Positions 26,566-35,441 of a stretch of DNA of 64,000 nt are shown here, in pieces. The notes under the pieces were generated by a model, which saw only the letters and a program-made list of their open reading frames with translations, was not told the origin of the DNA and made no database searches. The translations under genes were made by a program, and so were the position numbers. Position 1 is the stretch's first letter. Each line of letters starts with the position of its first letter. The DNA comes from an uncultured Synechococcaceae cyanobacterium (GTDB lineage Bacteria; Cyanobacteriota; Cyanobacteriia; PCC-6307; Cyanobiaceae), in assembly GCA_902634405.1 (NCBI GenBank), contig CACPJY010000003.1, positions 80,205 to 144,204 of the forward strand, read 5' to 3'.

Positions 26566-27609
26566 TCAAGTAGAGGCGAAATTAAGTTTTGCACCTATAT
26601 CCTTGAAATTAAATCCCATAGATCTCAATGCATGCCAGAGATGACCCTGAAGTGCAAAGAATCCAACTATGTAGTGGAAATTAGCTAAGTAACAACGTCC
26701 AGAAAACTGTGAGAAGCCTACAAGGTTGTTGTAATCAGCTGTGTCTTGAAAAGCTGGAGCAACTAAGAAAACCTGCTTAAGAGGTTCTCCATAAAACTCG
26801 ACTGGATAAACAGTTGTATTGGTTGCGCACCAAAAAGCAGCAACTATTGCCATGAAACCAATTCCAGCTAGAGAGAAAGAAAGAATTGATTCTGCTGAAA
26901 GCAAACCAGAACCTTTGAATTTGGTGTATTCACCAAGTTGCCTAGTCGCAATATGGAATGCCCCACCTGTTATTTCCAAGAAGGCCAAAAATGCATGTCC
27001 TCCCATCACATCTTCAAGGCTGTCAATTGTAAGGAAATCAGTCTGATGGCCCCAAATCTGACTTAAATCAAGGTTGTAATTCACCTGACGAATTGCCCCT
27101 ATAGCCGGGTCATAAATGCCATGGACTCTTGCCCATTCGACAAACCAAACGCAAGCAACTCCAAAAAAGATCAAATGGTGGCCAAGGATAAATGTCTGAT
27201 TATCTGGGTCCCCCCAGTCGAGCTTGAATTTTTGAGCCTGTATAACCTCACTTTTTTGCATGTCATCAGGGAAATAGATTGCATGCATCAATCCTCCCGC
27301 TCCATAAACCATCGAAAGGATGAGGTGAACGATTGCGATTGTCACAACCCCTGCCCCAGTCCAAACGCCTGTCTCATCAAAGCCAAGACCAATTGAAGCC
27401 AAATGTGGAAGGCTTACAAAACCTTGGGCACCCATTGGAACAGATGGGTCAAAACGAGATAGCTCAAAAAGAGTGTTGGCACCAGCCGCAAATGAGATCA
27501 GTCCTGTATGCGCAGCATGCGAGGCAATAAAACGACCTGAGCGGTTGGTGACCATTGAATTACCAGTCCACCAACCATAGGTGACACTTGGATTTCCATA
27601 GGTCTGCAT
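26566..27609 (-). CDS. pcb: Pcb chlorophyll a/b-binding antenna protein
   Basis: A 347-residue, six-helix CP43-related antenna protein starting MQTYGNPSVTYGWWTGNSMV. Chlorophyll-liganding histidines lie in the helices (IASHAAHTG, LGHHLIFFG, GAFHIATRQ, QGHLWHALRSM). It binds divinyl chlorophyll a and b in the thylakoid. The N-terminal region and overall length match the photosystem-II-type Pcb better than the isiB-linked copy, but the subtype is inference. The start is an ATG. A long upstream region without genes (27610-28080) holds its promoter, and a good terminator follows. Confidence 0.95.
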   Translation of the reverse strand: MQTYGNPSVTYGWWTGNSMVTNRSGRFIASHAAHTGLISFAAGANTLFELSRFDPSVPMGAQGFVSLPHLASIGLGFDETGVWTGAGVVTIAIVHLILSMVYGAGGLMHAIYFPDDMQKSEVIQAQKFKLDWGDPDNQTFILGHHLIFFGVACVWFVEWARVHGIYDPAIGAIRQVNYNLDLSQIWGHQTDFLTIDSLEDVMGGHAFLAFLEITGGAFHIATRQLGEYTKFKGSGLLSAESILSFSLAGIGFMAIVAAFWCATNTTVYPVEFYGEPLKQVFLVAPAFQDTADYNNLVGFSQFSGRCYLANFHYIVGFFALQGHLWHALRSMGFNFKDIGAKLNFAST

Positions 27610-28080
27610 AAAGAATTAATCCATCACTACGACTGAACATTACAAGCAGTTCAATTAAATTTCTCGTAATGATCGTAATAATTAAAAGTATTGATTCCTT
27701 TAGGATTAAAGAAAGCGTTGAAAAACTGCTCAGATATTCTGAAATTCCAACCTGTCAAAGGGGTTTTTACAGTGGTGAATGAACTTTATTTTTATTGGTA
27801 TTAAGGGTTCAGCATGAAGGAATGGCAGAGTGTGATGGCAATAATTTTAGAGAACACTCTCACTTACGAAAGATGAAGTGGTCTTAGGAAAATGAAATTC
27901 AAACTTACCTTCAGAACGCAAAGAGGCCACCAACGAAATGTGATTACTAAATTTCAGGGTCAATTGATACGAGTGATCTACCACACTTTAGGTAGTTTTA
28001 CCGATTGAGAGTTTCAATGGACCTAGGTGTAAGAGAATAGGAAGGTTGAGAAACTTAGTAAGCAAGTGTGAAATTTAAAT
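27610..28080. promoter_or_regulatory. Upstream region of the second pcb
   Basis: About 470 bases with no credible ORF. It contains the pcb promoter and probably a long 5' leader, as highly expressed antenna genes often have. I see no named regulatory motif. Confidence 0.5.
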
Positions 28081-28269
28081 TTAGATAGGCTTTTGTGAGG
28101 CTTTGGGTGGCTCACTACCAAAATGAACCTCTACACACTCCGTGATGCATTCAATATCCTCGCCCTCAAGCCCGTAACAAGAAGTTATGCACTGATAATA
28201 AGAATCAAATGCATCTGAATTGGCCAGTTTTTCCAGGCCATCTTGTGATTTCTTCTTCATTTTACCCAT
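28081..28269 (-). CDS. Small twin CX3C protein
   Basis: A 62-residue soluble protein; the ATG at 28260 (MKKKSQDGLEK) is an alternative start. It contains two CX3C motifs, C27-x3-C31 and C41-x3-C45, separated by 9 residues, in the segment QCITSCYGLEGEDIECITEC. That is the layout of helical-hairpin twin-CX3C proteins (like the small Tims of mitochondria), stabilised by disulfides or possibly binding metal. In cyanobacteria I know no characterised equivalent. There is no signal peptide, so oxidation would need export or a special environment. Confidence 0.65.
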   Translation of the reverse strand: MGKMKKKSQDGLEKLANSDAFDSYYQCITSCYGLEGEDIECITECVEVHFGSEPPKASQKPI

Positions 28270-28567
28270 TCAACTCACAAAATATTATTTAGCATACATC
28301 TCAACAATAGGGAGAAGTAAATCAATAAATGTAAAGCTAAATAAGCAATATCTACTAGGTAATTTATCTACTCAAGTGAAATTAATATTCGTGATCTACG
28401 CGAATGATTTAATGGCACATACCTTCGGTTAAGAAACCTGCTAACTCTTAACTATAAAAATCTTGAGTTGTTTGATATTAAATAATCGATGAATCAATCT
28501 TAGAAAAGATCAATCTGCTAATTACCTATAGTAATTAATAAAAAAGCTGAAGAAATGTCAACTCAAG

Positions 28568-28834
28568 TCAAAATGCATTAAATTTGCCTGTTCCACTATC
28601 GCGATGGTTATCCGGCAAGAACGGGAAAATCTCTTTAGGTCCTAAAAGAGCATCAATGTCCTGGGTCTCACTCTGAATATCTTGTGATAGTTGATGGCCA
28701 GAATCAGGTAGACCGGCTGCAGGCATTTCAGGCACTAAGAGGTCTTCTAAAGGAATTTCATCCGCACAAACCGCATTTACAAGCAATATCAAAGGAAGCA
28801 AGAAGGAGAAGATGAGACGCGTCAACGAAGGCAT
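28568..28834 (-). CDS. Secreted hypothetical protein with IFPF motif
   Basis: An 88-residue ORF with a clear N-terminal signal peptide (LIFSFLLPLILLVNAVCA, probable cleavage near AVCADE). The mature part is acidic and short. Its end, DALLGPKEIFPF (residues 61-72), resembles the C-terminal QDIFGDEQIYPF of the secreted protein at 34869-35183. The shared [LF]G-x(2,3)-[EQ]-I-[FY]-P-F pattern suggests one family. It acts in the periplasm or thylakoid lumen by its signal; the function is unknown. Confidence 0.6.
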   Translation of the reverse strand: MPSLTRLIFSFLLPLILLVNAVCADEIPLEDLLVPEMPAAGLPDSGHQLSQDIQSETQDIDALLGPKEIFPFLPDNHRDSGTGKFNAF

Positions 28835-29043
28835 GAAGAAACTTGCAGGGTTGATGATATCTTATTAAAGATGTCATCAGAAAAAGCATGAAGTGATAAC
28901 TGAGATTTGAAAATAGGTACTTGAGAAATACAATTGATATTTACACTATATTGAAAATATTTAGTTTAATAAAAATAAAACAGATCTATGACTTGAAAAA
29001 TGGGCAGTAAATTAACGGTAAGAACAAAAAGTCGGAGATTAAC

Positions 29044-30225
29044 CTAAGCTTTTATAGTTTCACTGAAGAGTTTTAAATAGAGCTCAATTCGCTTTTGAAG
29101 TAGTGATTGGTTAATTGGATAATTTAAAAGCTTTCTAGCAAAGGGATTCTTAGCAGATATTCTAAACAACGGATTGTTATAACAGGAGGAAAATAAAAAT
29201 AAATTCCTTAAGGAGAATAATGAAGTCAAAGGAGGCATAGAAGTTTTATAAATACTTGTATAGAATTTCTCAGTAATATCTTTGGAAAAAAAAGATCCTG
29301 AACGAGAAATAGCAAGATATGTAAGAAGAGTAAATAGAGACTCCTCTAGAAAGCTAGAAGTGTATTTTGTACCTTTAATTTGAACTAGTCTAGAAAAGGA
29401 TCTGACTGAATTCTTAAAGAGATCGTATTCATCACTTGAATGTAAAAGACCAATTATCGCTCCTCTATTCTCAATAGTACCTTCTAATGATAATTGGTTA
29501 GTAATGCCATCTATACGGTCATGATTACTGCGAATCGACATTCGATGATGAGGAATAAATTTAGATTTACCAGCAATGCTGATGAGTGTCATCCAAGAGA
29601 TCTCTTCGGACAACCACCATAATGAATTATCTATATCAACAGAAAATGGATGTGTTCCATAGATCTTACGGTATTCCTTGACGAGAGAATCGCATGAATC
29701 TTTTGAAACTACTCCGAAATAAAGAAGTGAGCTAAGGCAAAAATATTCAAAAATACGATCCATTGGATCGTCAGAGTTTGGGTGATCGGACCAGTATTTG
29801 TTGAAGTCGACGTCTGGTTTAGAGCCTGTAAAGTTTATTTTGACTTCATTCGAATGGACTGCAGAATAATCAGTATTTGAACTTAGAAAATTCGTTGCAT
29901 AATCAAAAAAGTCATGAACGAGTGATACATCATCATCACAAGCAATGGTAAAGTATTTCTCTTCAACAAGCTCTATTGTATTGATTGTAGAAAGATTAAC
30001 TCTGGCACCTCTATTATGTAGATTAGAAGTAGGACTTATGTAATGATATAGCTTTAATTTAGAGTTGTAATCTCTAACAATTTTCACATTTTGATCTAAA
30101 GATTGTCCTTGAGAATCGTCAGCTATATAAATAGTACCTTTATAGTTAGTAAAGAAATAAAAATCTAGGCAATTTTTCAGAAGTTTGTGCCTATTTCGAG
30201 TTCGAATTATCAAAGCATGATCCAT
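29044..30225 (-). CDS. Glycosyltransferase (TIGR00180-type, GT-A)
   Basis: A 393-residue GT-A glycosyltransferase. HALIIRTRNRHKLLKNCLDFY begins a TIGR00180-type nucleotide-sugar domain. YIADDSQGQSL and FTIACDDDVSLVHDF provide the acidic DDD cluster that binds the metal of the nucleotide sugar. Later come HSNEVK and a Trp-rich SLWWLSEEISWMTLISIAG segment, then a helical C-terminus. It transfers a sugar in cytoplasmic polysaccharide or glycoconjugate synthesis. It is divergent from the B12-radical SAM gene at 30392, and the two may be functionally linked. Confidence 0.8.
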   Translation of the reverse strand: MDHALIIRTRNRHKLLKNCLDFYFFTNYKGTIYIADDSQGQSLDQNVKIVRDYNSKLKLYHYISPTSNLHNRGARVNLSTINTIELVEEKYFTIACDDDVSLVHDFFDYATNFLSSNTDYSAVHSNEVKINFTGSKPDVDFNKYWSDHPNSDDPMDRIFEYFCLSSLLYFGVVSKDSCDSLVKEYRKIYGTHPFSVDIDNSLWWLSEEISWMTLISIAGKSKFIPHHRMSIRSNHDRIDGITNQLSLEGTIENRGAIIGLLHSSDEYDLFKNSVRSFSRLVQIKGTKYTSSFLEESLFTLLTYLAISRSGSFFSKDITEKFYTSIYKTSMPPLTSLFSLRNLFLFSSCYNNPLFRISAKNPFARKLLNYPINQSLLQKRIELYLKLFSETIKA

Positions 30226-30391
30226 GTTTTAATGACTAGATTAATTATGAGTAAGAAATTTAATTATACACAATACAGATCATTTATGAATATCTTGCAA
30301 GGACTTAACCTGAAAGGGTTAAATTTAACACTCGAATTATTCATAAGCTTGATTTTGCTGAGTTTGGGATGTAGCGTAAAATATAGGATAA

Positions 30392-31996
30392 ATGAGTCAT
30401 AGTAAACTCCTGACCCAAAACAAAATTGACATGAATACTGAAAGGATTGATTGCGTATTTGTAAATGCTTCGAGCAACTCAGTAGCATTTCAAGAATTAG
30501 CAAATAATTACTCAGCGGTTGAGACTCCTACTTGGGCGCTGCTATTAGCCGATTCAGCGAGATCCAAAGGTTTCAAAGTTAAGATAATTGATGCAGAAGC
30601 AGAAAGACTAACTGATTCAGAGGTGAGTTCCAGGTTACAAGATTTAAACCCTAGCCTTATTGTTTTAGTTGTTTACGGTGGTTCTCCTAATGCCGGCACT
30701 ACATGCATGATTGGAGCCAGCAGAACTGCTAAGGAACTAGCGAAACACTTTTCTAATATTGCCTTTGTAGGATCACATGTAAGTGCATTACCAAAAGAAG
30801 TTCTTGCTGCAAACTATGTTGATATAGTATTTACAAATGAAGGTGTGTATGCTCTACATAACCTACTTTCATTGATTAGGCTAAAACCAAATGAATGGAA
30901 AGATGAATTAGCTATGATCAAGGGCATAGGGTATAAAGATAAGAATAAGAATATAATTTTAAATGATCCCGAAAAGATAGTCCCGCAAGATCGAATGGAC
31001 ATTGACCTACCCGGCTATGCTTGGGATTTACTACCTTTTAAGAAAAGGCCTCTCGACCTATATAGATCTCACTACTGGCATTCCAATTTTAACGATCAGG
31101 AAAGAACACCTTTTGCTGCAATTTATACTTCATTAGGCTGCGTTTACGGATGTGGCTTCTGTATGATTAATATTTTAAATAGAACAGACAATAATGATGG
31201 TATAAGTTCATCAGATTCAAGAATAATGAGATTTTGGTCTAAGCAATGGATCTCGAAAGAACTGGAAAAATTGGCAGGTTATAAAGTAAAAACTCTAAAA
31301 TTTTCAGATGAAATGTTTTATTATAATGAGAAGCACTACATCCCAATATTAGAAGCTCTAGAAAAACAGAATCATGAGTTTAATATTTGGTGCTATGCAA
31401 GAGTAGATACTGTAAGGCCTAAACATTTGGCAAGGTTTAAGAACGCAGGTATAAATTGGCTTTGTCTTGGGATTGAGTCAGGAAATCGTTTAGTGAGGAG
31501 AGAGGTAAGCAAGGGTTCATTTAAGGATGTAAAAGTAGAAAGCGTAGTTGAAGAAATTCAAAGGAATGGTTTATTTGTACTGGGAAACTATATTTTTGGT
31601 TTACCTGAAGATGACATGCAAACAATGCAAGACACTCTGAGCATGGCGCTCGAAATGCCTACAGAACATGCGAATTTTTATACTTGTGTAGCGTTGCCAG
31701 GATCACCTCTATACGTAGAGGCTTTAGCTCAAGGCAAACCTTTGCCTAATCATGATGAATATGAAAAATTTGCATTCTTAAGTTATGAACATATACCATT
31801 AGCGTCTGCTTACTGCTCTCAAGTAGAAATACTAGAGTTCAGAGATAGAGCTTGGAATAAATATTTTACAAATAAAAGATATCTAAATTTTGTAGAAGAA
31901 AGATTGGGTAAAATAGCTAAGGAAAACGTAATAAAAATGTCCAAAATCAAACTCAAGAGGAGAATTATTGATGAGTCGTCTTCAGAAAACAATTAA
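30392..31996 (+). CDS. B12-binding radical SAM protein
   Basis: A 534-residue protein in two domains. The N-terminal ~180 residues resemble a cobalamin-binding fold (CVFVNASS, WALLLADSARSKGFKVKIID, IVLVVYGGSPNAGTT), although the DxHxxG cobalamin motif is not obvious. The radical SAM domain follows with C-V-Y-G-C-G-F-C (the CxxxCxxC cluster at about residues 250-257). Later come WCYARVDTVRP, LGIESGN and GNYIFGLPEDD. Such enzymes often methylate unreactive carbons or rearrange natural products and sugars. It may start at 30392 or 30431 (MNTERIDCVF). The next gene is a PhyH-type oxygenase. Confidence 0.85.
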   Translation: MSHSKLLTQNKIDMNTERIDCVFVNASSNSVAFQELANNYSAVETPTWALLLADSARSKGFKVKIIDAEAERLTDSEVSSRLQDLNPSLIVLVVYGGSPNAGTTCMIGASRTAKELAKHFSNIAFVGSHVSALPKEVLAANYVDIVFTNEGVYALHNLLSLIRLKPNEWKDELAMIKGIGYKDKNKNIILNDPEKIVPQDRMDIDLPGYAWDLLPFKKRPLDLYRSHYWHSNFNDQERTPFAAIYTSLGCVYGCGFCMINILNRTDNNDGISSSDSRIMRFWSKQWISKELEKLAGYKVKTLKFSDEMFYYNEKHYIPILEALEKQNHEFNIWCYARVDTVRPKHLARFKNAGINWLCLGIESGNRLVRREVSKGSFKDVKVESVVEEIQRNGLFVLGNYIFGLPEDDMQTMQDTLSMALEMPTEHANFYTCVALPGSPLYVEALAQGKPLPNHDEYEKFAFLSYEHIPLASAYCSQVEILEFRDRAWNKYFTNKRYLNFVEERLGKIAKENVIKMSKIKLKRRIIDESSSENN

Positions 31997-32010
31997 TAAT
32001 TGTACATCAT

Positions 32011-32049
32011 TATAGAATAAAATTATATAGTATAGAATTTTATTCTATA
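32011..32049. repeat. AT-only inverted repeat between radical SAM and PhyH genes
   Basis: A perfect 14-base inverted repeat, TATAGAATAAAATT and its complement, with an 11-base spacer, lies 15 bases after the radical SAM stop and ends 23 bases before the PhyH gene start. It could be a terminator, an mRNA-stability hairpin, or an operator for the second gene. Confidence 0.7.
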
Positions 32050-32072
32050 ATGAATACATTGAAGTTGTAAAG

Positions 32073-32888
32073 ATGAATCCAAATGAGCAAAAAGCTTGTG
32101 AGCAATCGGTTAGAAATTACTATGAAGAGCCTGTTCAAACATGGAGGATAAATAGCGAAGTGAATATTCCCTATATTGAGAAGCTAAGAGAAATAATAGG
32201 AAATCAGATAAAAAATAAGTTTAATATCCTAGAGGAAGTAAGTCTTGAAAAAATTTATAAATTTATAGATCCTTCGAAATTAACGAATGACAATCATGGA
32301 ATTACAGCAATCACACAAGAACTTTATGAAGCTGGTGAGGAGTTCTTCTTTTACTATAAAAAGTTAACCAAGCATATTCTTGCTATTTTCGGGGACAATT
32401 ATGTAATCCAAAGGCAACCAACTATACGAGCACATTTCGAGCCCTTTTCTAAATATGGCTTTTACCCATCTTGGCATTCTGACTTATTATTAGGTCATCC
32501 TCCAGGAACAATTAACCTCTGGATGCCTTTTACTAGGCCAGACCCTATCAATTCTCATGGGTTTAGTCTAACTAGTCATTCAACAAGTCAGCATACATTT
32601 AAAAGATATTGCTTTGATTCACCATATGATGGAGTCAAGTTAATATCAAAAGCCGAGCAATTAAATCAACAACAAATTCCAGTTAAAATAGAACCTGGCA
32701 AAGCGCTTATTTTTGACAGTAGGACAATACATTCAGGCCTCCCCTCTGACAGACATTTACGTGTTTCAATGGATATCAGGGTTATTAATAGAAGGTATTT
32801 GAGTCCTCCTAACCCTCTATATCGATCTGGTAGGAAGCGAGTACCATTCAGCGAGGGTTATTTCTATATAAATTACAAAGATAATTAA
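32073..32888 (+). CDS. Phytanoyl-CoA dioxygenase-like (PhyH) enzyme
   Basis: A 271-residue protein with Fe(II)/2-oxoglutarate oxygenase features. A first iron triad part is HSDLLLGHPPGTINLWMPF (the H-x-D pair near residue 137). The distal His and the 2-oxoglutarate-binding Arg appear in IHSGLPSDRHLRVSMDIRV. It may hydroxylate a small molecule or sugar. It follows the radical SAM gene by about 76 bases, suggesting the two tailor the same product. Length fits short PhyH proteins. The start is an ATG. Confidence 0.75.
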   Translation: MNPNEQKACEQSVRNYYEEPVQTWRINSEVNIPYIEKLREIIGNQIKNKFNILEEVSLEKIYKFIDPSKLTNDNHGITAITQELYEAGEEFFFYYKKLTKHILAIFGDNYVIQRQPTIRAHFEPFSKYGFYPSWHSDLLLGHPPGTINLWMPFTRPDPINSHGFSLTSHSTSQHTFKRYCFDSPYDGVKLISKAEQLNQQQIPVKIEPGKALIFDSRTIHSGLPSDRHLRVSMDIRVINRRYLSPPNPLYRSGRKRVPFSEGYFYINYKDN

Positions 32889-33107
32889 ATAGTGGGATAC
32901 TGATTAGTAAACTTAATTGATAAAGTTACTATTTGTCTCTATGCCTTATTCTTTAAAGAACAGAGACCTGATTAGCATATATGCACACAAAACTCTTCAT
33001 ATTTATCAATCCGCTTTAAATCTAAAGTTTAAGTACTAAAAGCTGAAGGCCAATTAGCAAACAATTAGGAAAATTGCTATATTATATGGGGAAAAGGATG
33101 CTTAGTC

Positions 33108-33323
33108 TTGAAGAAATCTACGACCTTGCTAATTGTATTTTCAACAACCTTTATAATTGGTTGTTCAACTAACTCTCAGGAAAAAGGCACTCCAGCCCTG
33201 TTTGAGACTAGAGAAGAAGCTGAAAAAGTAGCTCCAAGTTTCAACTGCAATGGAGCACACAAAATGGGAGATTTATGGATGCCCTGTGAAAAACATCTCA
33301 ATCACCATCACAAACATCACTAA
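33108..33323 (+). CDS. DUF3721 small lipoprotein-like protein
   Basis: A 71-residue protein with a TTG start. The hydrophobic N-terminus ends TFIIGCS, a possible lipobox (IIGC) that would acylate Cys19. The mature part carries the DUF3721 pattern LFETREEAEKVAPSFNCNG, HKMGDLWMPCEKH, and a His-rich tail (HHHKHH). The Cys/His layout could bind metal. It lies only 3 bases before the next gene, so they form an operon. DUF3721 proteins are small and of unknown role in marine cyanobacteria. Confidence 0.8.
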   Translation: MKKSTTLLIVFSTTFIIGCSTNSQEKGTPALFETREEAEKVAPSFNCNGAHKMGDLWMPCEKHLNHHHKHH

Positions 33324-33326
33324 TAA

Positions 33327-33764
33327 ATGACTAGTCTTCAAAACCAGAATGAACCACAAGATCATGGACATTGTGGAAGTAAGCCTAAAAAAATTGCCAT
33401 AGGAATAGCCCCCCTTGGACTTATCTCTATTGGCATTGTTCCTATGGGTATCATTACTATTGGAATCGTACCTATGGGAGTTGTATCTCTTGGGGTAGTA
33501 GCTATGGGAGTCGTTAATGCTTCAATTGTTGGAATGGGAATATTCTCTGCTGGCATGACAACTATGGGGGTAAAAGTCTGGAGCCCTGGAGGACCAGTCA
33601 TTGAGCAAAAAACTAATACTAAGAAGAATTCTTCTCCTAATAATTTATATGCATATCCCTCTAGATCTGAAGCAGAAACTCAAGCTGATAAATTAGGCTG
33701 TCTAGGTGTTCATAAAATGGGAAGTTTATGGATGCCGTGCTCAACACATGGTTCGACTAAGTGA
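33327..33764 (+). CDS. DUF3721 protein with Gly-centred five-residue repeats
   Basis: A 145-residue protein in three parts: a polar His/Cys start (DHGHCGSKPKK); a hydrophobic repeat zone (about residues 26-81); and a C-terminal DUF3721 domain (YAYPSRSEAETQADKLG, then HKMGSLWMPCSTH). In the repeat zone Gly recurs about every five residues (GIAPL-GLISI-GIVPM-GIITI-GIVPM). This could build a solenoid-like or membrane-inserted structure. It is the second gene of an operon with the upstream DUF3721 lipoprotein-like gene. Confidence 0.8.
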   Translation: MTSLQNQNEPQDHGHCGSKPKKIAIGIAPLGLISIGIVPMGIITIGIVPMGVVSLGVVAMGVVNASIVGMGIFSAGMTTMGVKVWSPGGPVIEQKTNTKKNSSPNNLYAYPSRSEAETQADKLGCLGVHKMGSLWMPCSTHGSTK

Positions 33765-33872
33765 GCAAAGCTAAGTGCGCTCATTAAATCTTGAATCATT
33801 GAGATGAAATAAAAAATTATACTCTAACCATTAATTCTTAGTCACTTATCACTTACTTTTAAATAAAAATTC

Positions 33873-34727
33873 CTATGCAAAGACAGCTGTTCTACCACGG
33901 TAGACCATAACTTGATGGTTCAAGTGTAACCTAACAGCAGTAGCTAAAGCTAATCGCTCTGTATCCCGCCCTTTACGTATTAAGTCTGTTACCTCGTCAC
34001 GGTGACTTACATGTGCGATTGTTTGTTCAATAATAGGTCCATTGTCTAATTCCTTGGTTACATAATGGGCAGTTGCACCTATTAACTTTACACCTCTAGA
34101 CCATGCTTGGTGGTAGGGTTTTGCTCCTTTAAAGGCAGGCAGAAAAGAATGATGGATGTTAATAATAGATGGGAATTTCTGAATAAAATCTTCTGATAAT
34201 ATTTGCATATACTTAGCTAAAATCACTAATTCAATCTTATTATTTCTAAGCAGGTCAAGTATAATTTTTTCCGAAGTATTTTTAGATTCTTTACTAGTCG
34301 GAACGAACTGATAGTTAACAGATAGTTCCTTACAAATAGATTCTAATTCAAGATGATTAGAGACAATAAGAGGTACCTCCATTTTGATCTCGCAACTGCT
34401 TACTCTCCAAAGCAGATCTAGCAGACAATGGCTTTGCTTACTAGCAAAAATAGCCACTCTAGGAATCTCATCAGAAAAGTGTACATTCGCCTGGCCACAT
34501 AACTGAGATGCTAACTGATTAACCTGTAAGCTAATAGATTTACGGTCTAAAGAAAAGCCATCTAAATCCCATTCGATTCTGCTAAGGAAAAGGCCCACAT
34601 CTGAATCCGTATGATGGTCTGCATGAAGAATATTTCCATTATTCTTTGTAATCCAACCAGCTAATTCACTTACTAATCCTGGCCTGTCAGGGCAAATAAG
34701 TTGAAGAATACAAGAGGTTTTATTCAT
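33873..34727 (-). CDS. purU: Formyltetrahydrofolate deformylase
   Basis: A 284-residue enzyme with an N-terminal ACT-like domain (CILQLICPDRPGLVSELAGW, about residues 6-25) and a C-terminal formyltransferase-type domain. The latter holds VAIFASKQSHCLLDLLWR, LAKYMQILSEDFI, and the catalytic IINIHHSFLPAFKGAKPYHQA. It hydrolyses 10-formyl-THF to formate and THF. The formate can feed PurT, encoded at 12833-14020. It is a single gene leftward with an AT-rich spacer. The start is an ATG. Confidence 0.93.
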   Translation of the reverse strand: MNKTSCILQLICPDRPGLVSELAGWITKNNGNILHADHHTDSDVGLFLSRIEWDLDGFSLDRKSISLQVNQLASQLCGQANVHFSDEIPRVAIFASKQSHCLLDLLWRVSSCEIKMEVPLIVSNHLELESICKELSVNYQFVPTSKESKNTSEKIILDLLRNNKIELVILAKYMQILSEDFIQKFPSIINIHHSFLPAFKGAKPYHQAWSRGVKLIGATAHYVTKELDNGPIIEQTIAHVSHRDEVTDLIRKGRDTERLALATAVRLHLNHQVMVYRGRTAVFA

Positions 34728-34868
34728 CAGATTTGAGATTCATTAATAAAAGGGTTTTAATGGAATTGTTTATTTGGAAGCAGTCTGCAATTAATTAAAT
34801 GTTAGGACTTCACTAAAAACTCAAGAAATCATCAATTCGGTTAAATCGATTTCCCCAACAAGAAGTAG

Positions 34869-35183
34869 TTAGTCAAGATCTCCCCCACCATGTCCACCTA
34901 TACCCTGCTCAAACGGGTAGATCTGCTCATCGCCAAAAATATCTTGCATACTCATACCATTAATCAAGTTTTCACTCTCTTTGTTTGTATTCTCCTCAGG
35001 CAACTCAATCGCACTTTCAAGTATATTGCCTGAATTATTTTCTGAACGTGAAAGGGTTTCTTCTGGGGGTGTCCAGCCTTTAATCAGAGCATAAGAACTA
35101 TCCTCTCCTAAAAAGAGAATCGAGAGTGTGCACAGCAATGCTAGTACTGCCAAAGAGGTTGCTCTAAAAAATTTTTCCAACAT
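34869..35183 (-). CDS. Secreted hypothetical protein with IYPF motif
   Basis: A 104-residue protein with a signal or anchor segment (about residues 7-27, FRATSLAVLALLCTLSILFL). A KGWTPPEETLSRSEN segment, an acidic linker, and a C-terminal QDIFGDEQIYPF followed by a glycine-rich end (GIGGHGGGDLD) come next. The C-terminal motif resembles that of the protein at 28568-28834. It probably acts in the periplasm or lumen. Function unknown; the start is an ATG. Confidence 0.6.
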   Translation of the reverse strand: MLEKFFRATSLAVLALLCTLSILFLGEDSSYALIKGWTPPEETLSRSENNSGNILESAIELPEENTNKESENLINGMSMQDIFGDEQIYPFEQGIGGHGGGDLD

Positions 35184-35441
35184 AACAAGAATTTTTAAGC
35201 CGCATTAATTTAAGCATCTCTTCGGTCCGCTAATTCGAAAACAAATTAATCCACGAAAGTTCTTGTTTTGGCGATTTCTACTTTTATAGCAAGAGGCAGG
35301 CTTTTAATAATGATGTAAGCTAAACAAAAGTCATTAGCTTCTAGTTGAGGCAAATGATTTGAAGCATATAAAACGAACCTTTTCTAATAATTGCTTAGGG
35401 TTTGGCCTTATTAAAAAGATATAAAGAGATTTCCTGTATGT

